A stretch of DNA of 64,000 nucleotides, taken from contig NW_025932414.1 of NCBI RefSeq assembly GCF_000764305.2, forward strand, positions 45,226 through 109,225, given 5' to 3'. The notes below the pieces were generated by a model. It had not been told where the DNA came from, ran no database searches, and saw only the letters and a program-made list of their open reading frames with translations. The stretch is from Hyalella azteca (Eukaryota; Arthropoda; Malacostraca; Amphipoda; Hyalellidae). Below are positions 10,666-24,500 of this stretch, piece after piece. Within the stretch, counting starts at the first letter, position 1; every line of letters begins with the position of its first letter. The position numbers were made by a program, and so were the translations under genes.

Positions 10666-12594
10666 ACATTATTGTATTCCGTGTGTACATGTAACGAAGG
10701 AATACCTGCGTCGGAAATCAATACTTACCTGAGGTTGGTTCAGGCAATCGTAAACTTCACCTGTTGCTCCGACTTCAGACAAACTTTAGAGCGAGCAGCG
10801 GCTGTAGTGTCTGTCATTTATCACAATAACGAACGCTGTTGTGTCTAATCAGACTCAGTCACGCTCCCATTTGTGAGCGTCTCATTTTAACACCGTACTT
10901 TTAAAAGCTACAGGCAGTCTATGCCATTGCTGAATGCTTTTAATCAGGTTGATTTATTTAGCAGGTTTAAAATGTTATCTCTCAACAGTATATATCAACC
11001 TTGTGTTTGGTTTGTTTGTTGTTGGCAACTAATTGAACTGCAGTTCAAGAGACATTCCTCAGTAAAGAATACAGAATGATCTATCATGAATTCACAATGG
11101 CCCTTATTAGAAATAAAAATTTTAAAATGTATAGTGATATACTTCTAAAATTCTAAGATAGTTTACCATGAGAATAAGTTCAAACATTTGATTTTAGATT
11201 TTAGTCTACGGATTTCACTACAGAAATTTAGCTATCTTATTGATGAACTTCTGAATGATCTTGTCACATACATCAAAGCGTCTCAATTGAAATTCATGCA
11301 AACTGTCACCCACAATCGAGTGTAAACTCTTAATAATAAAATTGAGGTTTGCCATGGCCTATGCCATCAGGAAATATTGTGATAAAAATAAAATAAAAAA
11401 AGAATTGGAGTAATTCAGAATAAGAAAATCTACATCTATTTCGCTCTATCTAGATTTTTCTTTAGACAGAGCGAATAATAATAAACCCTTCAATGAATAA
11501 AAAATTAATTAAAGTTTCAAGATAATTCATAGACCCAATAAAAAATCATAAGGCCAAGTTTCAAGCAATAATCATCATTTCAATAGTTGTGTAACTGAAA
11601 ATTACGATTAGAGCTCGAGGAATCTAAACCAAACTTCTCCAAAGTTTTCTTGCCGGTTTTAGTGCATACACTTTTAGGTACATTTCTTTCAGACTTTTCA
11701 GTTGAAGCGCTTAACAGTACCATAAAACATTGCCGCAGTCGTTGTAAAGCGTGCATTCAGTCAGGCCTGTCTTAGCGTGATGTACGAAGAACTTAGCAGT
11801 AGAGCACAGCACCGCAGCACAGCAGCATGGCACAGCTCGTTAATGCGTAAGCATTTCCAGAGACCGTACAAAGAATTCCAGTGCAGTGTGTAGGAGTCGT
11901 GCTGGGTTCCCTATGACGCTGAGCCACGCCCATCGCAGCTCAACAGTTCATTCCTTCCAAACGTTTCCACATTAATCGATCTCAGCGTTACCGACCAAAG
12001 ACTGGCGGCTGGTAAGATATAGCCAGATAATCTTACATTAATTGAGGCTTCTGGGTGCGAATAAATTGAAGAATTATTCTTTAGGAGAAGGGGTTATTAA
12101 ATTAATAACGGGTCATTAGAGTTTCAAATCTGGCGCTTGCAACAATGGAGTTGGCACCACTGCGCCTCCACCCTACACACCGGCCAACTCTCTGCTCTCC
12201 TTAGTCGATGTCCGAAGATCGCCGAAAGGGGAGTGCGCTCTAATTGATGAACGAATTTTCCTATGAATTTTCAAAACTAATGAACTGAAATTCGTCACTC
12301 ACGTGTGTATTCACAAGAAAATTTATCCCTTGGTATCAAAGGTAGAAAAGAAAAATTGATCTATATCATAGCAGTTAGCTAACATCGTGGTCCATTACAT
12401 CACGGACTTCAGTGCCAGTGATCATGCGAAACCGTACTCCTTTGGAAACGCAAGAGCGTACGGCAAGTTTATCGCTTTGAAATGGCATGATTTTAGAAAA
12501 ATTTAGAAGTTTTTTCATCTCGTGATCTGAAAAATTTAGGCCCGTACAATAACTTCACTTTTCATTTGCTCAAGTTCTTTGTGTTGACGTCGAG
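10666..12594 (+). other. Upstream region of frequenin
   Basis: The promoter and any 5' UTR exon of frequenin should lie here. A GC-richer stretch at 11740-11846, rich in CAGCA, ends at a good donor (GTAAGC at 11847) and could be a noncoding first exon; this is inference only. Sequence immediately upstream of the start codon is gtcgagATGG. No separate gene recognised. Confidence 0.35.
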
Positions 12595-15500
12595 ATGGGC
12601 AAGAAAAATTCCAAGCTCAGACCCGAAGCGATACAGAAGCTCTGCGACGAAACTTATTGTAAGTAGAGTTGTTGTTAGCTCTGGGATGCAGCATGTAATC
12701 TAATATCTCTTTTGAGTGTTTTAACGATCAAGCATGTGAAAACCAGGATAAAAAGATAAAAATCTGATGCAAATTTATTGATTTGTTTTATTAACTAACA
12801 AGAAACACAAATGAACGTGTTTTACTGATCGGCGCAACCGCTGAGGATATTCCGATAATTGAACTAAAGACTTACAGTCACTCCATACCAAACCATTGGT
12901 ACACCACAAAACGAAATGCAGTCGCCATAAAATATATGGAATAGAAAAAGTCCTACATAAAATCGATCCATAACTTATATTTTATTGTCTCTTATAGCGC
13001 CAATGTCATTAGTATCGATTTGCATAACAACCACAGTAAATTAAAACTATAAAACATGACCTCAATATTGTACATTGTCGAAGAACGTTTCCCTTACTGG
13101 ATTATGTTCAGATTGGAATTGTAAACATACCGGAAATTTTTGCCAAGGTTTGTGTCTCGACCGCAATATACTAGTCACACATTTTCAAGCCGTCCTTTAA
13201 TCTGCAATAAGAACATTCAAAACACTTTTTTCAATTTTCAGTAAATTTTTCAATTCGTGAATATTAGGCCATACGTAGCAATGCTAAGGTTACCAATCTA
13301 TGCACGTTATATTAGGTAGGATAGAATTACTTAATTTTAGCTAAATTCTCTAGAGTTCGAGCAAAAAAACTATTATGACGAAAGGAAATTATTTTTTCAA
13401 AATGCGAAGAGCAATTTGGAAAAGCCACCAATGTCCGGCAGTCCCTTCCCAAAATAATCAGACCTGTTGTGTTGTTTTTGTCCAAACTCAATTAGGTCTC
13501 GGTAACTAACAATGAGCGACCTGCCCTGGAGAACACAAGTGAATAGCTTTTTGTTTAATTTATTGAGAGTTCCGCGGTAAACGAAGCCTTTGTTTGAAAT
13601 GAATAACTGAAACTCCAGAAAATAAGCATCAGCGAGAACGGCCCCCTGCAGGACAATTACAAATGCTGGAACACAATTAACAAGTTTTCAACACTCGACT
13701 GTGCTTGAGAATGAAGACCAAAATGTGAATGCCACAAGATAAAATTGCATTCCTAAGACTTGAATGATAGCTGGAGTTACGGTGAGGGTTTATAAGCTTT
13801 AATATTGTTCAACTTTTTTTTGTACATTGCATTCAGCAATAAATTCCGGTCTGCATCGAATATAAAATGTAAAAGAACAAGTAATGTGTTCTGAGAAGCC
13901 TGTGTTCTGATCGATTGGAATTGGAATTGGGGTACGTGGTGACCTACGGTCACGACCTTTAAATCGGTCATACACGCTGCCTAAAAACTTTTACTAGCAT
14001 CAAAAAATTAAAAGTTCACACTCTTATGTTAACAAAAAGGTTCAAATATACCATATTCACAGCTGTCCTATGAAAAAAATATAAAAACTTGGCAATCTCG
14101 TTATGCAACATCCTAAAAAAATCGATGCAAATCAACAACAAATCGCCTCAGTCTTGACGATAAGTACTTCGGGTATCTAAATGATGTGTTGCAGTATTGC
14201 GATGGAATAAAATTTTCCTGCTCGTGAATATTTCATGAAACAATTTTATCTTTGCCATATAATAAACCTAGTGTACTTATCAAAGATTATCTCAATCTGG
14301 TTCTGTAAAAATAATTTTACATTCAAGCGCATTGCTCAGTCGGAAAAATTCATGAAGAAACTGAAGAAGCTTTGTCTGAATTCACCGTGTGAAGATAAAA
14401 CAGACAATTCTTCTCTACGAAGCACGAATCAAGTTCCATTAATGTTTGAACAGCCGATAACATTGCCAGTGAATTTATAGGCAACAAACCTCCATTTGTA
14501 GTATCGGTAGAAACATAATTTATCACTCACTATTTCCGATCCAAGCCTGTCTTTTACTACGAAAAAAATCATGTATTTTTGAGCTTCTGCACGTAAAAGA
14601 AGGACGACAAATGCATGTTGCGTGGCCCTGAGGGGCTAATTAGTTCTGAGGGACTCTTCCTTGAGCCTCGCGAGGCAATATGCCCTCAGTTCTGAGGGAC
14701 TCTTCATTGAGCCTCGCGAGGCAATATGCCCTCAGTTCTGAGGGACTCTTCCTTGAGTCTCGCCAGGCAATATAACCTCCGTACCCTTTGCTGTCGGTGT
14801 TTTCTTTTACTCTGCAGGCCAGAGCAACAGAGTAGAATGAGACAACAGAGTAAATAATGCTATGCTTTGCGCACCATTGGTACGCACAAAATTTGATGTA
14901 TATTCTATGTATAAAGGTAATTTTATTTTTACTTCAACCAGAGAACTTTAAAGAATTTTACGCTCTGTTAAAGAATTTCGGTACTCATTGGAGGCTTAAA
15001 AATGTATATTTCAATTCCATCCAAAATTCTCGCCAAACATTGGAAGTTAACTAATTTTTTATTTACTTTTTACTCTCCTGCTTCTTATGGTATGCAATAC
15101 CAAATTCAGGATGACCAGATTTAGTCTGTTCAGAACAATAAGAATCAAATTATTCAGGGTAAGAAGACTTAACCTAACTCCTAACACGTTAGAAGTTATC
15201 GCGTAGCAGGTGCATCTTGAATTACATGCCAGGTCGCAGCAGGTGATAGCGATGCTTCCAAAGCACTTGCAATGTAGCAAACATCCATATTATCAGGCAG
15301 GAGAGAATCATAAATAAAGTGCAGTTTAGGATGCAGCTAGATTCCGGAGCGTGTTGTTCCAGAGCTCGGCCGTGACTCGACTCTCTCTAACCAAGCATCG
15401 GTGGCAGCCTGCCAAGAAATATCCCTGTAAAGAGCGGTATGGGGGCGGCTCAGTCTGCTTTGTCATGAATCTATAGAAATATTGTGAGCATCCTATGATT

Positions 15501-18500
15501 TACTTCAGCTTGACGTTCCCATCTCGCAGCTGATGAAGAAATCTCATACTTTCCTACCTCAGGCTATAGGTGAGGAATGATGATTCAGCAATCCATCAGT
15601 CAGCTTCAGCGCGGTCGTGAGATTTTCCGCAAGCTGCTGATGGAGACCCAGGGAGGTTTGAAATTCTAGAGTTTTTCTCGGGACTTCTGGCAGACTTGTA
15701 ACTACATGTACTGAGCAGTTTCAAGTAGTTTTAAAATTGGAAAGTTCCTTCGAAAATTGTCTCAGATAAAAAAGAAAATTATGTTTGTAACACATGTTGT
15801 AGTTCACATCTTCTCAAAAATATTTGGATTGGTAATTTGACAATGATCTCCACTCTAATATTAAATATGCCTCTTTTTTACATTTGGTATCTTGTAAAAT
15901 TCCTTCTCACTCACGGTATTCAATTATATATATAGTTCCTTCAAATTGGAGAAATAATTTGTTTATATGGTGGTATACACACTAACCTCATGCCTCACAT
16001 CAACCATCATCACTGCTGTTCGTGCTTGGTAACGAGAGGCAACTTCAGTGGAAGACATGTTGAAAGGTTAAATAGGTGCTTGTTGTGCTATTGATGTTAG
16101 TGGTGCAATCGATGTTATTGCTGATATTGGTGTTAATGGTGCTATTAATGTTATTGGCGCTATATATTGACGGCATTGATACAACAAGCGTTATTGCTAC
16201 TATTGGTTTTAGTGGTGCTACTTCAAGCCTACTTGTGATATTTTTGATATTATTGCTCATGGTACTTTGGTGCTATTGGTGCTATTGATAACATTGATGC
16301 TATTGATGTTATGACGTATTGTTGATGTTGGCTGATGATACAAGATTCCTTCCTTTAGGCGTCGCCAACGCCAACCTCGTCTTGGAGTTGATAGTGAACA
16401 ATAGAGCGCTTGTCGTCTCTGGATCGACAGCTATTGAACATAATTAATTAGTCAAATTAATCGTAGTTGACAAGTTTGATTTCTCTGTCAATACTTGATT
16501 TCTGTGTCAATTCGGAAGGCGGATTAAAAAAAATGTATTCTGAAAATTACCTTTACAGCCTGACCCTCTGTTTATTAGTGCCTAGTATAAAATCCCTACA
16601 CTTCACACGGGCATAACATTAGGAAATAAAACTAAACTTGCTGCCTTAAAGTTTGCCCGGTAGGCATTTGTATACATTTAATATCTGCAGACTGGCTGAA
16701 GCTTTTGTTGTGTTAATTAGACGTGCCTTGTTCTAATTGTTGTGTTAATTAGAACAAGGGAAGATTTTTGAGATTCTTTGCAGTGGCTTTCGATAAAGTA
16801 AAAGTTTTCTTATAACGGCAAATAACAATGAATGGATTTCAAAAAGTCCAATGAAGCGATCTTTAAACTAATTATTTCAATTTGTCTAATTCGTTTTTGA
16901 TACCATACACTCGGAGAAATGAATGGATTATAATGTCTAAATAGTAACACACTTTTTTGTACGTTGTTCTGATACAGCTCAATCTCGGTCAAACTTTATC
17001 AGGATAACCAAATCAAGGGCAAATGGCTATCTGAACTCGCTTATATCTTTGAATATGACTTCATCAAGATGTAGAGTTCCAACACTTGATGAACAGAACA
17101 CCATATTATCTTCTATGCCATATTATCATAGATACTATTATCTTGAACCCAGCTATACCTGGGGCGTGGCCTTTGGGGTCAAGCGTTTGCCCTAGAGGAA
17201 CCGTACGTGGGAAAGGCGCAGACGCCGCAGACACGTCACCGATACGTCCGGAACGTCACCGCCGGGAACGTTACATATCGTCAGAAGAGCTTCACATCAC
17301 AGACTTACTCAAATGTTGTCGTCACGTGGATATCACCAATGTTGTGTCACTACAAAAACTTCTTCCCCGGGGACAATATCACGGAATCTTCGCCACAAAG
17401 ACGTAGCCAAAAGGGCATCGCTATTTGGACGCGGCTACTACTACTGCGTTATCAAAGTTACACCAACCTGGGGGCGTTGCAACAGGTACGTTGCCACAAC
17501 AACAACGCTGCAGAGACATTGCCACATGATGTCGCTGCAGCTAGAGACGTTGCCACATGACGCCTTTGCGGAGACGTTGCCACAATGACATCGTTGCAGA
17601 GACGTTGCCACATGACGCCGTTGCAGAGGCGTTGCCACATGACGCCGCTGCAGAGACATTACCTCAGGGACGTCGGAACAGGATTTCTTCAAAGCGACGA
17701 AACAACAGAGACAAACATGTCACGAACGTCTTTGCAGAAAATCATTACGCGTCGTCATCCTAGAGACTTCCCCACAAAGTCGTCTCACTGAGCCATTCAT
17801 CAACACATTCTTGACTGGAATGCCAGGCAATCATCTGTTCGACAAGGCGTCTCACTGAGCCATTCATCAACACATTCTTGACTGGAATGTCAATCAATCA
17901 TCTGTACGACAAGACGTCTNTGACTGGAATGCCAAGCAATCATCTTTACGACCACGCATGCCGGGTACGAAGCAAGAGTCTCGGTCGTAACACGTTCTCC
18001 CTCACCGCAAAGTATACTTGCGATGGCTCGTGCTGGTCAAACGACGGGTATTGTGAGACATAAAATGACTACTATAAATTCAACTGAGTAGTTTACAGCT
18101 CTCTTCATTAGGATTGTGCCCAGCTCATTCATCTTATAATTGTATATGTTGCAGCACATTATGGACCGATGCTGAGATAAAAGCCGATGTGTTTGTAAAC
18201 AGAATAGAAAGTTTTTAGAGTTAATATGTTACCAAAAATTATATTATGCCTTACTTCAACCGAGACTGAACTGAATCTACTTCGGACCGCGCAAATTATT
18301 AGTTACCTCGTTCATGATATTCATGTTAACACGTTACCACAGTCATCACGTTCATGGTAAAATTATTTATTTCTGTAAACTATGGATAGAAACAGTTGAT
18401 TTTCTGTCCTTTCAGGTTAGAATACGCTGATGAATGACTAAGTGGGATTACTCGTCTAACAGTTGATTCACACGTGTCATTATACTGTCGAACATAAGTT

Positions 18501-21500
18501 GAAGAGAAAATCTAGAGCGGTTTACCTATAAGTTTATAACTGTTATGCAGAACTATGATCAATGTTACTACTGCTTGTTTAGCTTAAGCCTTTTACGGAG
18601 GACTCAATTCACAATATATATTTTACCGGGACGTTAACTATTCATTATGTGAATTCGACATGAAAGTCAATGAAACGCAAATAATTACATAATGCAAATT
18701 ATTTGAATATTCAATATTATTTAGTATGATTCTATTATTCTTATTCTGCGTGTGAATGTTAAGGTGGACGTGCGGGACTCGAGCAAAATAAGCTGCCGTA
18801 CAATTAAGCAACATTTCTTTTATTGAGACAAATATTCAGTCTAAATTAAATAATCAAACAGGCTTAGGACTAGTTTTCATTTAAAGCTTAAGACTCGTAT
18901 TCACTCTAAGCTTAAGACTCGTATTCACTCTAAGCTTAAGACTCGTATTCAGTTTTAATCCAGAAGTCTTACTTCCTAAACACATGAATAGCTTTACTTA
19001 TGCGAGAAAAAATGTCTTGGGTTGGATTCTATTTCATTTTCTTAGGTTGATTTTGGGAACTTGTCTGCAAAGCTAACGATCATTTTCTTTTATTCACAGT
19101 CACGGACAAAGAGATAAAACAGTGGTAAGTGATTGCATGCAATTCATAATGGTATACACGCTTGATATTTGGCAATGATTGCATGCAAGACTTACTTTGA
19201 TCAACGCACGCTATTTGACAATGATTGCAGGCAATACTTCCGGAATATGCGCCTGGCATTAGACAATGATTGTATGCAATGCTTACTGGTATATACGCTT
19301 GGGCATTAGACAATGATTGCATGCAATGCTTTCTGGTATATACGCCTGGCATTAGGCAATGATTGCATGCAATGCATAATGGTAATATGCCCGGCATTAG
19401 ACAATGATTGCATGCAATGCATAATGGTAATATGCCCGGCATTAGACAATGATTGCATGCAATGCATAATGGTAATATGCCCGGCATTAGAAAATGATTG
19501 CATGCAATGCATAATGGGTAATATGCCCGGCATTTGACAATGATTGCATGTAATTCTTACTTGGAAAAACACACGATGATTTCAAGCAACATCGTTACCT
19601 ATACGCTGGAAGTTCGAAATAATTAATTTCATTGTGTTATTTTTCTGTCTGCTATGCTGTGGATAACTAATTTCAACTTTTTACGCAAAATTGTATGACT
19701 ATAAAAAAATGAACGCCATCTTATTGAACTCAATTATATGCTTTCTTATCTGGAATATTAAAAATGCCAGACTTGATTTTGTCTCCTTCATTCCCACACG
19801 TAAATTGTAGTACTTAACAGATGAATTATCTCTCATAAAAATAAAATTAAACTGAGTTGCAGTAAGCTGATTAGGTAGCATTTAGGGGATGGATAAATTC
19901 TACCTAAATTGTAGTACTTAACAGAAAAAAACATCTCAATTAGAAATAAAATTAAACTGAGTTGCAGTAAGTTTTTTATGTTTTTTATCAGCATACGAGA
20001 CCATGTCTTAAGGTAGTTAGCATAGCGAGGCTGGTGGTGTGACGAGGGGACGTTAGCTCAGACGCTCTGCACGTCACAGGCCAACGCCTGATTATACTAG
20101 CATAATTTGTCGCCTTAAAGCGTAACTTTACAAGTTAGCTGAGCGATACATTCAGGGTTCAGAAGGTATTAATGAATTTATATTCAGAATATATTCAGTA
20201 TCATGTATCTTTCGTTTAACATAACATCAATCATGGCAATACTAATTCTTGTTCTATATGGCAATCGTGTCTGATATGATTCAGAAAGGTCGTAAAATCA
20301 ATTAAAGATTTAATCTAGGCCATATAGTTTATATCTCATAAGATTCTGTATAACTTTTAATGCTCTCTTTATGTTTTTTTCGAACGAAATGTGCCAATTA
20401 CCAATTAATTTATAATTTTCAGTAAGTCTTGACTGCTGTTTTTCCATATGCTCGATGACGTTACCTGAATTCCAACCTAGAAAATGATTTACGCATCTAT
20501 TAACTTGCAACACAAAATACGTTGCACGCCAAGCTATTAATGCCTGTGTCATTTCCTGTATACTTCCTCTGGCACGTTCTTGACCTTTCGATCTCATTTA
20601 AGATAATCATTACATCGTGATAATGTGAAAATTTAATAATCTTACTAACGCTTTAAATCCTTGTCATACTCAGACCATGGGTTCTGCTGTTTTTTTGTGA
20701 TACATGTTATAGTTGAAATTTTTTGTTTAAATTATCTTGAAACTGTTCACATCAGACTGCAGATACGAGCTTATAAAAAGAAATTAAAACTTTCCTCTCT
20801 CCAAGTTGGAAACTATTTTTTCAGAGCTATATTGAGATAAAAAATTTAGCATAGTATTTCGAGGCAGTACTAGTTTAAATTCCTAACAAATTTACTGCAC
20901 TCACTCTGTTTTGGGGCTTTTAATTTTCAAAGTTACAGTGCATATAGTATAGTACAAACCTTCTTCATCACCTAAACGTTGCACAATCATCACCTAAATG
21001 TAACCCAATCATAGGCAATCATCCCCTAAATGATACCCAATCATCACCTAATTGCTGCCTAATCATCACCTAAATTCTACCTAATCATCACCTAATTTCT
21101 ACCTAATCATCCCCTAAATGCTACCCAATCATCACATAAATGCTACCTAATCATCACTTAAATGCTACATAATAATCACCTAATTGCTACCTAATTATAT
21201 TATCAGCGTTACATTCGAAATTGCTACTTGCTCGCTGGAACGTCCTAAGTTCACCCAAAATTAAGCACGTATATTTCATTAATGATTGTCGTGTTCAGCT
21301 AGCATCAGGCTAGGTTGGAATTAATTAAAACTTATTAGCGTTGCGTTAGATGTCATCACCTCCACCAGTATGTCGTGATAACCAACACCACTCTATCGTG
21401 ATCACCTACACCACTCTATCGTGATCACCTACACCACTCTATCGTGATCACCTACACCACTCTATCGTCATCACCTACACCACTCTATCGTGATCACCCA

Positions 21501-24500
21501 CACCACTCGTTATCTCCTACACCACTCTATCATAATCACCACTTCACACGAAGCCATTCTGTCTCAGAATTAGCATGCGGAGTCTCAATCACCTGATAAG
21601 ACAACGACGTATCGCAGCTTATTGTGCGAAATTAGTTATTCGCTCTATTTTCAAAAAGAAAAAATTAAGATTTCATGTGTAATCTTTACTTAATTGATAA
21701 ATTGGATACATCTTTTCGTAGATGACGAATGTTTTGTCAGCTTATGATCAATTTTAACATTCGCAATGATGAACTGCAATTTAATAAAAAAAATTTTTAC
21801 ACGGCAATTTTTTTAGTTTATCCTGGTTTTACAATATTCAGACTCCTATTTTTAATAATTTTTGCTTGTATTTGGGGAAATTCAGCTATGAATTCATCCA
21901 TTCTAGATTATCTGTAAATATTTAAGTGTTGGTAATTTCATGCGCATTTTTTCTGCGCAATACAAAATAAATAAATAAAATTTCATGCGCAATACAAAAT
22001 ATATATGATTAAAAGAATCTTATTGGATATCAAGGAAAGACAATGATGCAAAATTGACGCCATATATGGCGTTGGGTATAGTGGCGGAAATGCAATAATG
22101 AAGATCATTCTCTTGAAATGAGACCAATTCTCGTATGATATTTTGTAACTGGCACATTCGATCATTGCTTCAAACTCACGCATCTTGAACTTGACCTGCC
22201 ACAAGCTCAAGCCCCGAGGCTGCTATGATTTTGCACGTGCCGATGCCGGGCATTTAATCACCAAATATTGAGCACTAGTTGAAATAAATTAAGAGGAACT
22301 CACTAAATTTGGCTTATGAATATTCATAATATTCCTTTTCGATCAAGTGAAAAGAACTTTCCAGCAGCAAAGTCAGTTAATTCGATTCCTAATAATAGCT
22401 TGAGATTCTAGGACGAATTTAAGAATCTAGGGCAATCTCAGATTCAAGGATCGCTAATTATTCACCGAATTGTTAACTTCAACACATCTATGCCGTCTGG
22501 TGCGACACGGTGAATCTAGGCACCTAGAGATGGCTTTAGTAAACTAAATTTATTTGCGTCCATTTGCGCGGTGCTTTTAAAATGTATATATATTTTTATT
22601 TTAAAAAACATTGCATATTTTCGACATTTTTACTTTTCCTTATGTACATTTATTCTGACGACTGCCTTTACAGCTACTCATACAAAACAGGAATATTCAG
22701 TTTTGGCAATAAATTTTATGACGGAGCATTGATGGCACAATTTCGACAGAATTACGTGATTTTGTCCTTATTCTCAATGATACCGCATGTCGGTACAGAA
22801 TTACAAACTTGGTCATGACCGGTACAAAGTCTGTATTGCCAGAATAATTGCCTTTGTTCATGTCCGGTGCCAAGATTATGTTGCCATAATGATTGCCTCT
22901 TTCAAGACCAGAGCAAAGAATACATTAACAAAATTATTTATTATACCATGATTGTGGCAAAGACTATACCGCCAATCTGAAAGCCTGTCTTTGTTCATGA
23001 CCGATGCCAGGACGGTATTGCTAATTCGCTTGCCTTTGCCATCACCGGCATCAAGACTGTATTGTTAGAATGATTGTGATTGTCACGGCCGGTGCAAAGA
23101 CGGATTACAAGAATGCTGGCCTTTGTCAAGACCTGTGTCAAAACTACGCTCGCTGTCATAACTGATGCCAAAACCGCACTGCCACAATGCTTGCCTTTGT
23201 CATGACCGATGCCAAAACCGCACTGCCACTATGCTTGTCTTTGTCATGACCGATGCCAAAACCGCACTGCCACAATGCTTGCCTTTGTCATGACCGATGC
23301 CAAAACCGCACTGCCACAATACATGTCTTTGTCATGACCATTGACCAGCGCCAAGACGGCATTGCCAGAATTACTGTCTTTGTTTATGACTAACTGCTCG
23401 GCAGGAGCGCTTGCCGCTGTCATTACCAGCGACTCGCGCTGCAGTAAAATTCAATAGCAATGCCATGGCTCGGCCCAGGTGTGCTGTAATCATACCGTTA
23501 TATCGAACGCACCCGTGACGTCATCAGCTGTCGCTGTGACGTGATCTTCAGACATCGTGACCTAGGCTGTAGACAAGGTGACGTAGAGAGGTAGCTTGTA
23601 GACATCGTGACGTGAGTTGCAGACATCGTGACGTGACTTACAGACCTCGTGACGTGAGCTGCAGACATCGTGACGTGAATTGCAGACATCGTGACGTGAC
23701 TTGCAGACATCGTGACGTGACTTACAGACATCGTGACGTGACTGACAGACATCGCGCGGAGCATCAGAAGCATTCTCATGCATGGCGCTGTCTCACCAGT
23801 AAATTGATTGTACTCGAGCCCAGCAATTCTGAGGAACCATCAATGTTCGGTGCACCGAAAAGACACTCAGTCATGATTATTGCTTAAATTCAATGGTGAA
23901 GATTTTTAATAATTATGACGGCCTTGCCACAAAGAAGTTTGTGGCTGTTTCTAAGCGGAAACGCTGTTCTACGAAACGGGATTTCTTTTGTTGATAATAT
24001 AGATATGGCCCTGATTTCTCATTTTTATGCAATCTTCCCAAAGAAATTTTAGTCAAGTATCCTAGACACATTTCTTCTTATGTTCAACAGTCCGATAAAG
24101 AGTGATATAAGAGTTTATTTTAATGAGCGTGATTTACTCCATGTTTGAAAGACTATTTCACTTCTAAGATTCATGGTATAGTTTGTCCTGACAAAGATTG
24201 GTTGAGTAACCCCGACAATTTAGACCTCACTTTTAAGAGCCTGGTGAGGTTACATTAGGGATATTAGTATTTATTTCAAGAAACGCGTTTTATTTCCTGT
24301 TTGATAGACTATTTCACTACTAAGATTCATGGTATAATTTCCCCTCACAAAGTTTGATTGAGGATATAAGAACTAATTTTAAGAAACGCGGTTCATTTCA
24401 TGTTCCATAGACTATTTCACTTCTACGATTTATGGTATAATTTACCCTAACAAAGTTTGTTTGAGGATATTAGAACTAATTTCAAGAAACGCGATTTATT

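Larger units (their letters stand above)
12659..19099 (+). other. Frequenin intron 1
   Basis: A 6.4-kb intron. Apart from the arrays listed separately (14640-18960) I see no exon or autonomous element. Confidence 0.7.

Noticed and set aside
19080..19572. Cys/His-rich repeat peptides ([17 protein letters not shown])
   Set aside because: They are translations of the 45-bp satellite; the only real coding DNA here is the 25-nt frequenin microexon.
20310..20597. 95-codon minus-strand frame in frequenin intron 2
   Set aside because: Helical-looking, but no family, no splice sites and no start context.
23540..23760. Rep-origin or Mu-like site cluster
   Set aside because: The repeats are simple 21-bp tandem units with no associated genes.
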